Shown: positions 1 through 10,531 of the stretch, piece by piece
Layout: each line of letters begins with the position of its first letter
Position numbering within the stretch: the first letter of the stretch is position 1
DNA from: Flavobacterium sp. WC2421
GTDB lineage: Bacteria; Bacteroidota; Bacteroidia; Flavobacteriales; Flavobacteriaceae
Assembly (NCBI RefSeq): GCF_040822115.1
Contig: NZ_CP162004.1
Coordinates: 2,542,001-2,606,000, forward strand
Length of the DNA: 64,000 nt
Reading direction: 5' to 3'
Program-made: the position numbers and the translations under genes
Notes under the pieces: generated by a model
Databases searched by the model: none
The model's input: the letters and a program-made list of their open reading frames with translations, nothing else
Told to the model about the DNA's origin: nothing

Positions 1-10
1 TACTTAAATA

Positions 11-997
11 ATGCCAAAAACAATAAAAAAAATAGGGGTTTTAACTTCGGGTGGTGATTCACCTGGAATGAATGCTGCTATTCGATCAGTAGTTCGAACT
101 TGCGCTTATCATAACATTGAATGTATAGGGATTTATAGAGGATATCAAGGAATGATTGAAGGAGACTTCAAAGAAATGGGTCCTCGTTCTGTAAATAATA
201 TCGTAAATAAAGGAGGGACGGTATTGAAATCAGCTCGTTCTCTTGAATTTAGAACACCAGAAGGAAGAAAAAAAGCACACGATCATCTTGTAAAAGCAGG
301 GATTGATGCTTTAGTAGTAATTGGGGGAGATGGAACTTTTACAGGTGGCTTACTATTCAACACTGAATTTGATTTTCCAGTAATGGGAATTCCAGGAACC
401 ATTGATAATGACATATTTGGAACAAGTCATACCTTAGGTTACGATACTGCCTTAAACACTGTTGTAGATGTAATTGATAAAATTAGAGATACAGCTAGCT
501 CACATAACAGATTATTTTTCGTAGAAGTTATGGGTAGAGATGCAGGTCATATTGCATTGAATGCTGGAATTGGTGCTGGTGCCGAAGAAATTCTTATTCC
601 TGAAGAAGATTTAGGTTTGGATCGATTATTAGATTCTCTACAAAAAAGTAAAGCTTCTGGAAAATCATCGAGTATCGTTGTGATTGCCGAAGGGGATAAA
701 ATTGGTAAAAACGTTTTTGAATTAAAGGACTACGTTGAAGCAAATTTACCTGAGTATGATGTTAGAGTTTCTGTTTTAGGACATATGCAACGTGGTGGTT
801 CACCATCTTGTTTTGACAGAGTTTTAGCAAGTAGATTAGGAGTGAAAGCTGTAGAATCCTTGTTAGAAGGAAAATCGAATTATATGGTAGGTTTACAAAA
901 TGACAAAGTAAATCTTACTCCATTAGAGCAAGCTATAAAAGGAAAATCAGAAATTGATAGAGAGTTATTAAGAGTTTCTGATATCATGTCAACTTAG
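11..997 (+). CDS. pfkA: ATP-dependent 6-phosphofructokinase
   Basis: Phosphorylates fructose 6-phosphate to fructose 1,6-bisphosphate with ATP, the committed step of glycolysis, in the cytoplasm. The 328-residue length is normal for bacterial PfkA. Family motifs are in order: GGDSPGMNA (residues 14-22) and IGGDGT (104-109) for nucleotide binding, PGTIDND (128-134) with the catalytic aspartate, VMGRDAGH for fructose 6-phosphate, and GHMQRGGSP near the C terminus. The ATG lies only 10 bases from the window edge, so its promoter is not visible. The gap gene follows 74 bp downstream on the same strand, which suggests a glycolytic unit. Confidence 0.97.
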   Translation: MPKTIKKIGVLTSGGDSPGMNAAIRSVVRTCAYHNIECIGIYRGYQGMIEGDFKEMGPRSVNNIVNKGGTVLKSARSLEFRTPEGRKKAHDHLVKAGIDALVVIGGDGTFTGGLLFNTEFDFPVMGIPGTIDNDIFGTSHTLGYDTALNTVVDVIDKIRDTASSHNRLFFVEVMGRDAGHIALNAGIGAGAEEILIPEEDLGLDRLLDSLQKSKASGKSSSIVVIAEGDKIGKNVFELKDYVEANLPEYDVRVSVLGHMQRGGSPSCFDRVLASRLGVKAVESLLEGKSNYMVGLQNDKVNLTPLEQAIKGKSEIDRELLRVSDIMST

Positions 998-1053
998 AGT
1001 TATAAAATGGAACTGTGTAACTACAGCATCTGTTTTTTTTAAATGAATAATAA

Positions 1054-2076
<1,023 letters not shown>

Positions 2077-2092
2077 TCTTTTATATATTTAT

Positions 2093-2128
2093 AAATCCCG
2101 TTATTGTATTTTAACGGGATTTTTATTT
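2093..2128 (+). terminator. Rho-independent terminator after gap
   Basis: An 11-bp perfect stem (AAATCCCGTTA with TAACGGGATTT) around a short loop is followed by a T-rich run, 17 bp after the gap stop codon. Confidence 0.85.
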
Positions 2129-2210
2129 TTTATTCTTATATTGTATCGGTTTATAGTAAATCAATTTTATATTAAACCAAAAGCAAAACCAAAACCCAAA
2201 AACTAAAAAA

Positions 2211-3062
2211 ATGAGATTAATTGTTGATAGTGGATCTACGAAAGCCGATTGGATTGCGATAGATGATGATGGAAAAATATTATTTACTACACAAACTTTA
2301 GGATTAAATCCTGAAATACTTGAAAATGATGAAATTATTGAGCGATTAAACGATCGTTTTGATATTTTGCAAAACAAAAAAAACGCAACTCATTTATTCT
2401 TTTATGGAGCTGGTTGTGGAACTGATAGAATGAAATTGACTTTGTCTCAAGCTTTTCAAAGTTATTTTCCAAATGCTATTATTACAGTTGAAGAAGATAC
2501 TTATGCCGCTGTATATGCCACTACTCCAAAAAATCAAAAAGCAATTGTTGCTATTCTAGGTACTGGATCAAACTGTAGTTATTTTGATGGTAAAGAATTG
2601 CATCAAAAGGTACAGTCATTGGGTTATATTGTCATGGATGATTGTAGTGGAAATGTTTTTGGTAAAGAATTAATCAGAAAATATTACTTTAATAAAATGC
2701 CAAAGGAATTAGCAGAAGCATTTGAAAAAGAATACAATGTAGATCCTGACTTTATCAAAAGTAAATTATATAAAGAAGCAAATCCAAATGCCTATTTAGC
2801 CACTTTTGCTAAGTTTTTAATTCAGCATAAAGAGAGTGAATTATGTAAAAAGATAATCATGAAAGGGATGAAGTCTTTTGTGAAAAATTACATAAGACAA
2901 TATGATAATTGTAAAGAAGTTCCTGTTCATTTTGTGGGGTCAATTGCTTTTTATTTAAAAGAAGAATTACAACAAACTTTTGATAAATATGAATTGCAAC
3001 TAGGTAATGTACTTAGAAGACCTATTGATGGATTGATTGCTTATCATATTGCAAATAAATAA
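2211..3062 (+). CDS. BadF/BadG/BcrA/BcrD-type ATPase, N-acetylglucosamine kinase-like
   Basis: An ASKHA-fold kinase, probably phosphorylating an amino sugar. The phosphate-1 loop VDSGSTKADW is at residues 5-14. The adenosine/phosphate-2 motif ILGTGSNCSYFDG lies mid-protein, followed by GYIVMDDCSGNVFGKELI, which fits GlcNAc kinase-like members of the family, and a C-terminal FVGSIAFYL motif. The 283-residue length is typical. It sits just upstream of mgsA (12-bp gap), so the two may be cotranscribed. The exact substrate cannot be read from the sequence; glucosamine or N-acetylglucosamine is a family-based guess. Confidence 0.85.
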   Translation: MRLIVDSGSTKADWIAIDDDGKILFTTQTLGLNPEILENDEIIERLNDRFDILQNKKNATHLFFYGAGCGTDRMKLTLSQAFQSYFPNAIITVEEDTYAAVYATTPKNQKAIVAILGTGSNCSYFDGKELHQKVQSLGYIVMDDCSGNVFGKELIRKYYFNKMPKELAEAFEKEYNVDPDFIKSKLYKEANPNAYLATFAKFLIQHKESELCKKIIMKGMKSFVKNYIRQYDNCKEVPVHFVGSIAFYLKEELQQTFDKYELQLGNVLRRPIDGLIAYHIANK

Positions 3063-3074
3063 AGAAGGCTATCG

Positions 3075-3449
3075 ATGGAAATTGCAATTATTGCCCATGA
3101 TGGAAAAAAAGTAGATATGGTTCAGTTTTTGAATAAAAATATCGACATTTTAAAAAATGAAAAAATTAAGCTTATTGCTACTGGAACAACTGGTGGCAAA
3201 GCGGAGAATGCAGGATTTAAAGTAAAAAAGATGCTTTCAGGACCTATGGGAGGTGATGCTCAAATTGCAGCAAGAGTTGCTGAAGGTAAAACTAAATTAG
3301 TTTTATTTTTTAAAGATCCCTTAGCAAGTCATGCTCATGAAGTAGACATTAATATGTTACTTCGAGTTTGTGACGTACACAATGTGCCTATCGCAACAAA
3401 TGAAGCTTCAGCACAATTGTTGTTAAATGCAATTATAATGCAATTATAA
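3075..3449 (+). CDS. mgsA: Methylglyoxal synthase
   Basis: Converts dihydroxyacetone phosphate to methylglyoxal and phosphate, a bypass that relieves sugar-phosphate overload. The motifs IATGTTGG and LSGPMGGDAQIAA are present; Asp61 corresponds to the catalytic aspartate. DPLASHAHEVD carries the conserved active-site histidine, and PIATNEASAQLLL closes the fold. At 124 residues it is shorter than the E. coli enzyme (about 152), lacking a few N-terminal residues and the C-terminal tail but keeping all active-site motifs. It follows the sugar kinase by 12 bp and ends in a hairpin terminator. Confidence 0.93.
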   Translation: MEIAIIAHDGKKVDMVQFLNKNIDILKNEKIKLIATGTTGGKAENAGFKVKKMLSGPMGGDAQIAARVAEGKTKLVLFFKDPLASHAHEVDINMLLRVCDVHNVPIATNEASAQLLLNAIIMQL

Positions 3450-3472
3450 AACTTATATATACTATATTTATT

Positions 3473-3503
3473 AAACCGTTTTCTTTTGAGACGGTTTTTT
3501 TTA
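3473..3503 (+). terminator. Terminator after mgsA
   Basis: An AAACCGT / ACGGTTT stem is followed by a T-run, 24 bp after the mgsA stop. Confidence 0.75.
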
Positions 3504-3532
3504 TTGATTTTGCTCCTGTTTCTATTAGAAAT

Positions 3533-3568
3533 AAAAATGTCCCAACTTATAGTGGGACATTTTTAATT
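3533..3568. terminator. Bidirectional terminator between mgsA and ridA
   Basis: A perfect inverted repeat AAAAATGTCCC / GGGACATTTTT stands between convergent genes. Read on the minus strand it ends the ridA transcript; read on the plus strand it backs up the mgsA terminator. Confidence 0.8.
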
Positions 3569-3593
3569 TTATAAAGGGTTTAGATTTTATAAA

Positions 3594-3974
3594 CTATAGT
3601 ATTGCAATCATTGAAATCTCTACATTTACATTCTTAGGTAAACAAGCTACTTGAACCGTTTCACGAGCTGGGGCTGTTTTTTCATTAAAATAAGTGGCAT
3701 AGACTGAATTTATTTTGGCGAAATCATTCATGTCCATAATAAATATAGTTGTTTTCACTACATTTTCAAATGTCATTCCTGCTTCGTCAAGAACCGCTTT
3801 CATATTTTCCATAACTTGTTTCGTTTCAGTTTGGATGTTCTCTGTATTTAACTCACCCGTTTTTGGATCAATAGCTATTTGTCCAGAAGTATATAGTGTG
3901 TTTCCTTTTAATACGGCTTGATTGTATGGTCCAATTGGAGCCGGAGCTTTATCTGTAAAAATTATTTTTTTCAT
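3594..3974 (-). CDS. ridA: RidA family reactive intermediate (enamine/imine) deaminase
   Basis: Hydrolyses reactive enamine/imine intermediates, such as 2-aminoacrylate released by PLP enzymes, protecting PLP-dependent enzymes. The family signature is complete: APIGPYNQA near residue 13, SGQIAID, the long helix QVMENMKAVLDEAG, PARETVQV with the conserved Arg104, and a C-terminal VEISMIA with the conserved glutamate. The 126-residue length is standard. It is a single gene, convergent with mgsA and followed by a bidirectional terminator. Confidence 0.95.
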   Translation of the reverse strand: MKKIIFTDKAPAPIGPYNQAVLKGNTLYTSGQIAIDPKTGELNTENIQTETKQVMENMKAVLDEAGMTFENVVKTTIFIMDMNDFAKINSVYATYFNEKTAPARETVQVACLPKNVNVEISMIAIL

Positions 3975-4090
3975 AATATATTGTTCTTAATGATTATTTT
4001 TTTGAATTAAAGCTTCGGTTGGAAGATAATTATTATTCGTATTTAATAGGAATATTAATTCTCAAGCGTTCATTTGCCTTCTTTCTTAAT

Positions 4091-6841
4091 CTAACGGTTG
4101 ATAGTGCTTCGTTTATTCCATTTAATATCACTTAAAACACCAGATTTTATACCTATAAAAAATCCCCAGTTCGCATTAGTCCCAAAAGGAGTCCAGTTGA
4201 AATCCATTCTCCAGCTTAGTAAATCTCGTTCAAATCTTAGTTGTGTAAAGGTAACTCCATTTTGAACAAAATCATATCCAGTTGATATTCCCGCTTTCCA
4301 TTTTGGTGTCAAGTCGGCATTTGCTGAAATCATAATAGAGTTTCCAATGATTTGCTTTTCTCTATTGTTATTTCCATAGGTTAAGGAGTAGGCAAAAGTC
4401 ATGTCCCAAGGTAATTTGGATCTAAAAAATTCAGATATTTTATCATCGCCTTCTTCTTCACTGCCGTCAAATTGACTTTTAGTATTGTCATTTACAATGG
4501 TGTTTTTTCCAAAAAGATCATCTTCTCGGCCACCATTTCTTTCGCTTTGGGTATTTTTATCTTTCTTAGTTTTGTCTTTTTCTTTACTTGAAATCGAATA
4601 ATTTAATGTCATATTGGCACTAGTCATTCTAAATAAACTTCCTCCATTGTTAATGTTAAAAGTGTTTATTCTTGTTCCTGAATTATTAATGGCATAGGGG
4701 TCTAAAGTGGTACCAAAATTAACATTCATTTTATTATTTAAAAGCTGGGTTCCACCACTTAATCTAAAAGGAGCTAATGCTAGTGTATTGACTCCGTCAG
4801 CATCAAGATTGTAACTTGTTGAGATGTTTAAATTGTTAAGTAGCATCACTTTCTTTGCTTCTACCTTGGTACTGTCTTTATCGGTCACTTTTGCTTCAAA
4901 AGTATTGCTCAAATCAAAACCTAGTATATTTGAATTACTTAAACCTGGAGACCCAAAAATACCTCCTTCAAATCGAGTGTACTGTTTTGTAATTGTTCCA
5001 GTAGCATCAGAGGCATAGGTATCATAATATTTTTCAAAACTAGGGGTATATGCATAAGAAACTGAGGGTCTCATGACATGTCTAATCGATTGTATCTTTT
5101 TATCTTTACCAAAGTTAAAAGTTCCATAAATTGTAGTTCCTACGCTGGATGAAAAAGAATAGGTTCTATACGCATCAAAACCATTCACAATTTTATCAAC
5201 CACTTTACTTTGGTCTGAATCATAGCTGCGGCTAATTGTTTTTGCATACCATACTTCTTCGTAGTTTAATGAAGTGGAAGCGCTAAAATATTTAAACAGT
5301 TTAAAATTAGTGCTTAAAGGAATACTGTGTTGTACTCCCATTTTTGCATCTTTAAACATTTGAGGTTTAAAAAAAAGCGAATCCGTTGTTGTAATACTAT
5401 TTCGACCATTCAAGTTATATTGCAAATTGATGTTCTTAAAAAAACCTTTTTTTACTCCATCTTTCCCCACAAAAGGATAAATACGATCTACGCTTAGTTG
5501 AAGTGTAGGTAGTGTCATGTTTATAACTTCAGTCTGTGTATTTTGAGAATGAGTTGCTGATAGTGACATTCTTACCTGTGGGACAGAATTAAATGTTTTA
5601 GAATACGAAACAGATGAACTTAAAGTGTTGTTAAGATTAGATCCAATATTAGCTTGATTAATAGATTGTTGAAAATATTTGCTGCTTCCAAGATTGACAG
5701 AAGCTGAAAAACTGGAGTTAGGATTTGCTTTTGAATCTCTTGAATGTGACCATTGTATATTATAGATCTTTTGTTTAGCATAATCTGGATAGCCTCTTTC
5801 GCTAGAGATTAAGTTTTCATACCTAAAATTTAGATTTCCTCGGTAACTATATCGTTTTGCATAGGAGGACTCAAATCGCAAACCGTAACTTCCATTGGTG
5901 TAATAATCACCCAATACTGTTAAGTCGTAATTATTACTTAGTGCAAAATAATATCCCCCATTTTGTAATGAAAAACCTCTAGTATTGGAGTCATTGTAAC
6001 TGGGTAATATTAGTCCCGAAATATTTGTTTCTTTGCTCATTGGAAAATAAGCAAATGGTAATGCGATGGGAGTAGGTACATTAGCGATTACCATATTAGT
6101 TAAACCAGTTATTACTTTTTTTCCAGGGATAAATTTTACTTTATTTGTTTGAAAATAATATTCAGGATTATCTACATCTTTTGAAGTGGTAAACCGAGCG
6201 CCTTTTAAAAAATAGACAGAATCATTTTCTTTTTTAGTTATCGAGGCTTTTATTTTAAACTCACCTTGGTCGGATCTGGAGTTCCATATTAAGGCTTTTT
6301 TAGTTTTGAAATTAAAACGAATAGAATCAGGCTCTACCTCATTAGACCCTTGTTTAAAATGAGGGTATTGCGTGTACTTTCCCGTTGAATCTTTAATTCT
6401 TCCGGCATAGACTTCATTTTTTTCATAATCCATAATAATTATACCCGAGGTTAATTCGACATCTTGATAGTATAATTCGGCTTTATCATATAAAGTTATT
6501 AGTTTTTTCTTTTGGTCAATTTTGGCATATTTTTCAGCCTTATATTTTACTTTTCCGTCAAGAAATGCTTTTTTTGGTTTTAAAGTGTCAATTCTAATTA
6601 AAGTGTCAGTCTCTTTTTTTTGTTCTAAAAGAGTTTGATTCGATTTTGTACTAACAGAAGAGGACGTATCTACTTGCTTCTTAGCAGGTATAGCGCTCGT
6701 TTTTTTTGAAATATCTTGCGAATACAGATGATTGCATCCGATTGTAAGGAAAAATGATAATAAAACGATATTAAATAAGTTTGTCTGCAAAGGTTTTAAT
6801 GCTATTTTTGTAAAATTATGGCCTGTTTTTTGAAGTGTCAA
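4091..6841 (-). CDS. lptD: LptD/OstA-like LPS-assembly outer membrane protein
   Basis: Probably inserts lipopolysaccharide into the outer leaflet of the outer membrane. A hydrophobic N terminus (about residues 20-42) serves as a signal sequence. An OstA/LptA-like beta-jellyroll follows at about 100-270 (for example KLITLYDKAELYYQD and FIPGKKVITGLTNMVIANVP). A long beta-barrel rich in alternating aromatic and polar residues fills the rest and ends in FIGIKSGVLSDIKWNKRS. The 916-residue size fits Bacteroidota LptD. It is divergent from the amidase gene; a TATTTTTG promoter box lies 21 bp upstream. Confidence 0.85.
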   Translation of the reverse strand: MTLQKTGHNFTKIALKPLQTNLFNIVLLSFFLTIGCNHLYSQDISKKTSAIPAKKQVDTSSSVSTKSNQTLLEQKKETDTLIRIDTLKPKKAFLDGKVKYKAEKYAKIDQKKKLITLYDKAELYYQDVELTSGIIIMDYEKNEVYAGRIKDSTGKYTQYPHFKQGSNEVEPDSIRFNFKTKKALIWNSRSDQGEFKIKASITKKENDSVYFLKGARFTTSKDVDNPEYYFQTNKVKFIPGKKVITGLTNMVIANVPTPIALPFAYFPMSKETNISGLILPSYNDSNTRGFSLQNGGYYFALSNNYDLTVLGDYYTNGSYGLRFESSYAKRYSYRGNLNFRYENLISSERGYPDYAKQKIYNIQWSHSRDSKANPNSSFSASVNLGSSKYFQQSINQANIGSNLNNTLSSSVSYSKTFNSVPQVRMSLSATHSQNTQTEVINMTLPTLQLSVDRIYPFVGKDGVKKGFFKNINLQYNLNGRNSITTTDSLFFKPQMFKDAKMGVQHSIPLSTNFKLFKYFSASTSLNYEEVWYAKTISRSYDSDQSKVVDKIVNGFDAYRTYSFSSSVGTTIYGTFNFGKDKKIQSIRHVMRPSVSYAYTPSFEKYYDTYASDATGTITKQYTRFEGGIFGSPGLSNSNILGFDLSNTFEAKVTDKDSTKVEAKKVMLLNNLNISTSYNLDADGVNTLALAPFRLSGGTQLLNNKMNVNFGTTLDPYAINNSGTRINTFNINNGGSLFRMTSANMTLNYSISSKEKDKTKKDKNTQSERNGGREDDLFGKNTIVNDNTKSQFDGSEEEGDDKISEFFRSKLPWDMTFAYSLTYGNNNREKQIIGNSIMISANADLTPKWKAGISTGYDFVQNGVTFTQLRFERDLLSWRMDFNWTPFGTNANWGFFIGIKSGVLSDIKWNKRSTINR

Positions 6842-6861
6842 ACTTACAGATTATTTTTTGT

Positions 6862-6869
6862 CAAAAATA
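6862..6869 (-). promoter_or_regulatory. Bacteroidota -7 promoter box for lptD
   Basis: The minus strand reads TATTTTTG, a perfect match to the TAnnTTTG -7 consensus of Bacteroidota, 21 bp before the lptD ATG. No clear -33 box is seen. Confidence 0.5.
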
Positions 6870-6941
6870 ATCAAATAAAAAAAATTATAACCGTAGTCTT
6901 TCATATAAATTAACTTTAGATTTATGCATATATTTTATAAG

Positions 6942-8087
6942 ATGAAAATCATTATTCCTTTTTTACTATTTATAGTCACTTTTACAGGCTATGGCCAATC
7001 AAACATTTTTAAAGTAACCCTAGATGCCGGACATGGAGATCATGATTTTGGTGCCGTTTATAATGGGCATGTTGAAAAAAATATTGCTTTAGCGGTAGTA
7101 CTAAAAGTTGGAAAGTTATTAGAAGCTAATTCAAAGGTGGATGTAACGTACACTAGAAAGACTGATGTTTTTATAGATTTGGTCGAAAGAGCCAATATCG
7201 CCAATAGAGCTGATGCTAATATTTTTGTTTCTATTCATTGTAATGCCAATAGAAATACTGCAGCAGATGGTACAGAGACCTATGTAATGGGTATGAATAA
7301 AATCGCATCTAATTTAGAGGCGGCTAAGAAGGAAAACTCGGTTATTACTTTAGAGAAGGATTATAAACGAAAATATGAAGGATTTGATCCAAATTCTCCC
7401 GAAACAATGATTGGAATGACCTTAATGCAAGAAGAGTATTTAGATAATAGTATTACTCTTGCAAGTAAAATTGAAGAAGCATTTGGTGGTTTAGGAAAAA
7501 GAATTAGAGGTGGTGGTGTAAAGCAAGCTCCTTTTATGGTACTTCATAAAGCGTATATGCCAAGAGTGTTAATAGAGATGGGATTTATCTCTAATTTTAC
7601 TGAAGGAAATTTATTAGATTCAGAGGATGGTCAAAATGAAATTGCCAAAGCTATTGCAAGTGCAATTATGAGTTATAAAAATGAGTATTATGGCAATGGT
7701 TCAACTGAAACCTATGAAGCAAGACCATCACAAAGGAGCATCGATAAGCCAGCTAAGGACACTGCTACTCCCGTTAAAACTAAAGTTGTTTTAGAATCTG
7801 TGGAGTTAAAAAAAACTGCCTCCAGCCGAAATAATGAAATTCTTTTTAAAGTTCAAATTTCAGCAAGTAGTAGAAAATTAGATTTGGAACCTAGAAATTT
7901 TAGAGGATTAAAAAATATATCTTTAGACTATGAAAATAGAGTTTATAAATACATGTACGGTGAAACGTCTGATTATAATGAATCTAAAAGTTTATTAGAA
8001 GAAGCTAAAGCAAAGGGTTATGAATCGGCTTTTTTAATAGCATTTAAAAATGGTGAAAAAATCAGCATTCAAGAAGCTATTAAATAA
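6942..8087 (+). CDS. N-acetylmuramoyl-L-alanine amidase (Amidase_3) with SPOR-like C terminus
   Basis: A zinc amidase that cleaves the bond between N-acetylmuramic acid and the stem peptide, important for daughter-cell separation. Counted from this start, a signal peptide (MKIIIPFLLFIVTFTGYGQ) precedes the catalytic domain. The zinc ligands are DAGHG (His31), VEKNIA (Glu45) and SIHCNA (His99), and the catalytic glutamate is in LIEMGF (Glu212). The last 80 residues resemble a SPOR peptidoglycan-binding fold (FKVQISASS to YESAFLIAFKNGEKI). An upstream in-frame ATG at 6924 is possible, but it lies too close to a TAACTTTA box. An MCE protein gene follows 48 bp downstream. Confidence 0.9.
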   Translation: MKIIIPFLLFIVTFTGYGQSNIFKVTLDAGHGDHDFGAVYNGHVEKNIALAVVLKVGKLLEANSKVDVTYTRKTDVFIDLVERANIANRADANIFVSIHCNANRNTAADGTETYVMGMNKIASNLEAAKKENSVITLEKDYKRKYEGFDPNSPETMIGMTLMQEEYLDNSITLASKIEEAFGGLGKRIRGGGVKQAPFMVLHKAYMPRVLIEMGFISNFTEGNLLDSEDGQNEIAKAIASAIMSYKNEYYGNGSTETYEARPSQRSIDKPAKDTATPVKTKVVLESVELKKTASSRNNEILFKVQISASSRKLDLEPRNFRGLKNISLDYENRVYKYMYGETSDYNESKSLLEEAKAKGYESAFLIAFKNGEKISIQEAIK

Positions 8088-8110
8088 CTATAAGTTCGAA
8101 TTTTTTATAT

Positions 8111-8118
8111 TAAATTTG
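8111..8118 (+). promoter_or_regulatory. -7 promoter box for the MCE gene
   Basis: TAAATTTG is a perfect TAnnTTTG match, 18 bp before the TTG start of the MCE/MlaD gene. It suggests that gene can be transcribed apart from the upstream amidase. Confidence 0.45.
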
Positions 8119-8135
8119 TACAAAATACTTACATT

Positions 8136-9095
8136 TTGAAATTAACAAGAGAAATCAAGACAGCAATTTTAGTAATTGCTTCAATATTATTATTTATTTG
8201 GGGTTATAGTTTCTTAAAAGGGAGAGATCTTTTTACGAGTTATAAAACATTATATGTCGAATACCAATCAGTAGAAGGGTTAGCTAAATCAGCTCCAGTC
8301 ACCTTAAATGGTTTAGTAATTGGTAAAGTAAACAGCATTACGATAAATGAAAATACAGGAAACTTATTAGTAGAATTACAAATCAAATCGGATTTTCCTA
8401 TTTCTAAATCCAGTGTTGCCTCTATCTATGAACCAGGGTTAATTGCGGGCAAACAAATAGCAATTGAACCTAATTTTAAGGATAAGACCATTGCTCTTTC
8501 TGGTGAAAAGTTAACAGGGAATATTAAACTTGGACTTACTGATAAAGTAAGTGACCAGCTTGTCCCTCTCCAGGATAAATTAGAAAAAATAATGGATAAT
8601 GCTGATAAGCTAATCAGTGGTGTCAATAACGTTTTAGATAAAAAAGCCCAAGATGATTTAAAGATTAGTTTAGCTGAATTAAGCAAAACAATGGAGCAAT
8701 TTCATAAAGCATCTATCAGCATGAATACCATCTTGGATGATAATAAAACTCAAATAAAAGGAGTCGTTACCAATTTCAATAAAATTTCGGGAGATTTTTC
8801 TAAAATATCAGATTCATTGAATAAAGCTGATTTAGGAAAAACGGTTAAAAACCTTAATGCGACATTAGCAAAAGTGGATGGTATTATGGACGGAATAAAA
8901 TCTGGAAAAGGGACAATGGGTAAATTAGTAACCGATGATGCTTTGTATTCTAATTTAGCAAAAACATCTAAAGAGTTAGAGCTATTGCTACAAGATGTTA
9001 GACTTTATCCTACTAGGTATGTAAATGTTTCTCTTTTTGGGAAGAAGAACAAGCCTTATAAGGCTCCAGTTGCAGATACAATTTCAAAAAAATAA
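8136..9095 (+). CDS. MlaD/MCE family lipid-transport protein
   Basis: A periplasmic MCE-domain protein anchored by one N-terminal helix (residues 9-25, TAILVIASILLFIWGYS). It is probably the substrate-binding part of a phospholipid transport system between the membranes. The MCE domain covers about 35-120 (YQSVEGLAKSAPVTLNGLVIG is the usual start). A helical region with repeated LNKIS-like segments follows, and the C-terminal GTMGKLVTDDALYSNL and VRLYPTRYVNVSLFGKK are typical of Bacteroidota members. The start codon is TTG. No MlaE/MlaF permease or ATPase gene is adjacent, as is common in this phylum. Confidence 0.88.
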   Translation: MKLTREIKTAILVIASILLFIWGYSFLKGRDLFTSYKTLYVEYQSVEGLAKSAPVTLNGLVIGKVNSITINENTGNLLVELQIKSDFPISKSSVASIYEPGLIAGKQIAIEPNFKDKTIALSGEKLTGNIKLGLTDKVSDQLVPLQDKLEKIMDNADKLISGVNNVLDKKAQDDLKISLAELSKTMEQFHKASISMNTILDDNKTQIKGVVTNFNKISGDFSKISDSLNKADLGKTVKNLNATLAKVDGIMDGIKSGKGTMGKLVTDDALYSNLAKTSKELELLLQDVRLYPTRYVNVSLFGKKNKPYKAPVADTISKK

Positions 9096-9106
9096 AACAA
9101 CTATTT

Positions 9107-10444
9107 ATGAGTTATTTAGACAATATATTATTTGCTATTGTTTTGATTATCGGTTTTGGTTATTTTTTTAATAATATTAAAAAAATAATTAGGAACATTA
9201 ATCTTGGTATTGATGTAGATAGAAAAGATAATCCTAGCTCTCGTTGGAAAAACATGGCAATGATAGCTCTTGGTCAATCTAAAATGGTCAAAAGACCCAT
9301 TGCTGGTGCGCTTCATATTGTTGTTTATTTGGGATTCATAATAATCAATATTGAGCTTGTAGAAATAATTATTGACGGTTTATTTGGTACTCATAGAATA
9401 TTTGCCTTTTTAGGAACTGCTTATAATGTTTTAATTGGTTCTTTTGAAATATTGGCATTTTTGGTTTTGGTTGCAGTTACTGTTTTTTGGATCAGAAGAA
9501 ACATTGTGAGATTAAAACGATTCATGAATCCTGAAATGAAAGGATTTCCAAAAAGTGATGCAAATTACATCCTCTATTTCGAAATGGTATTGATGACCTT
9601 ATTCCTTTTGATGAATGCTTCTGATCTGCATTTGCAAAATGTACCAGGAGGTTTCTCTCATTTTATTCAAGCGGGTTCGTTTCCAATAAGTCAATTCATT
9701 GAGCCTTTGTTTAATGGTATGTCAAATGAATTTGTGATGTTGTTGACTGAAATATTCTGGTGGCTACATATAGTAGGTATTTTAGTATTTATGAACTATT
9801 TGTATTTTTCAAAACACTTACACATACTATTAGCTTTCCCAAACACCTATTTTGCAAATTTAAAACCATTGGGACAATTTGATAATTTAGAAGCAGTTAC
9901 TACAGAAGTAAAAATGATGATGGATCCTAATGCTGATCCATTTGCAGCAGCGCCAGCTCCAGTAGAAGGAGAATTGCCAGCTAAATTTGGAGCAAGCGAT
10001 ATTCAGGATTTAAACTGGGTACAATTGTTAAACGCCTATACCTGTACAGAATGTGGCCGTTGTACATCATCTTGTCCAGCAAATCAAACAGGGAAGAAAT
10101 TATCTCCTCGTAAGATCATGATGGATACTAGAGATAGAATGGAAGAAGTAGGTAAAAATATTGATGCAAACAAAGGTGTTTTTATTCCGGATAATAAAAC
10201 ATTATTAAACGATTATATTACACCTGAGGAATTGTGGGCTTGTACATCTTGTAATGCATGTGTTGAAGAATGTCCAGTTAATATAAGTCCTCTTTCGATT
10301 ATTATGGATATGCGTCGTTATTTAGTTATGGAGCAAAGTGCAGCACCAATGCCACTAAATGCAATGATGACAAATATTGAAAATAATGGGGCACCATGGC
10401 AGTTTAATCAACAAGATAGATTGAATTGGAAAAATGAAGATTAA
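9107..10444 (+). CDS. Membrane-bound (4Fe-4S) dicluster electron-transfer protein
   Basis: A redox membrane protein. Its N-terminal half has five or six transmembrane helices resembling a nitrate-reductase gamma/heterodisulfide-reductase E module, with histidines suited to haem b (for example WWLHIVGILVF). The C-terminal half carries two CxxCxxCxxxC clusters: Cys313/316/319/323 and Cys379/382/385/389. The gene is 11 bp after the MCE gene and 87 bp before a CCG-domain protein. Together the two form a split GlpC/HdrD-like pair that probably exchanges electrons with the quinone pool; the donor is not identifiable here. Confidence 0.85.
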   Translation: MSYLDNILFAIVLIIGFGYFFNNIKKIIRNINLGIDVDRKDNPSSRWKNMAMIALGQSKMVKRPIAGALHIVVYLGFIIINIELVEIIIDGLFGTHRIFAFLGTAYNVLIGSFEILAFLVLVAVTVFWIRRNIVRLKRFMNPEMKGFPKSDANYILYFEMVLMTLFLLMNASDLHLQNVPGGFSHFIQAGSFPISQFIEPLFNGMSNEFVMLLTEIFWWLHIVGILVFMNYLYFSKHLHILLAFPNTYFANLKPLGQFDNLEAVTTEVKMMMDPNADPFAAAPAPVEGELPAKFGASDIQDLNWVQLLNAYTCTECGRCTSSCPANQTGKKLSPRKIMMDTRDRMEEVGKNIDANKGVFIPDNKTLLNDYITPEELWACTSCNACVEECPVNISPLSIIMDMRRYLVMEQSAAPMPLNAMMTNIENNGAPWQFNQQDRLNWKNED

Positions 10445-10531
10445 TATTTTAAGGTACTTTGTTAATAGCTTTTACTACTTTAAAATTATAAGATAACCGG
10501 TTAGTTTGAAAACTGAATAAAATAACACAAA

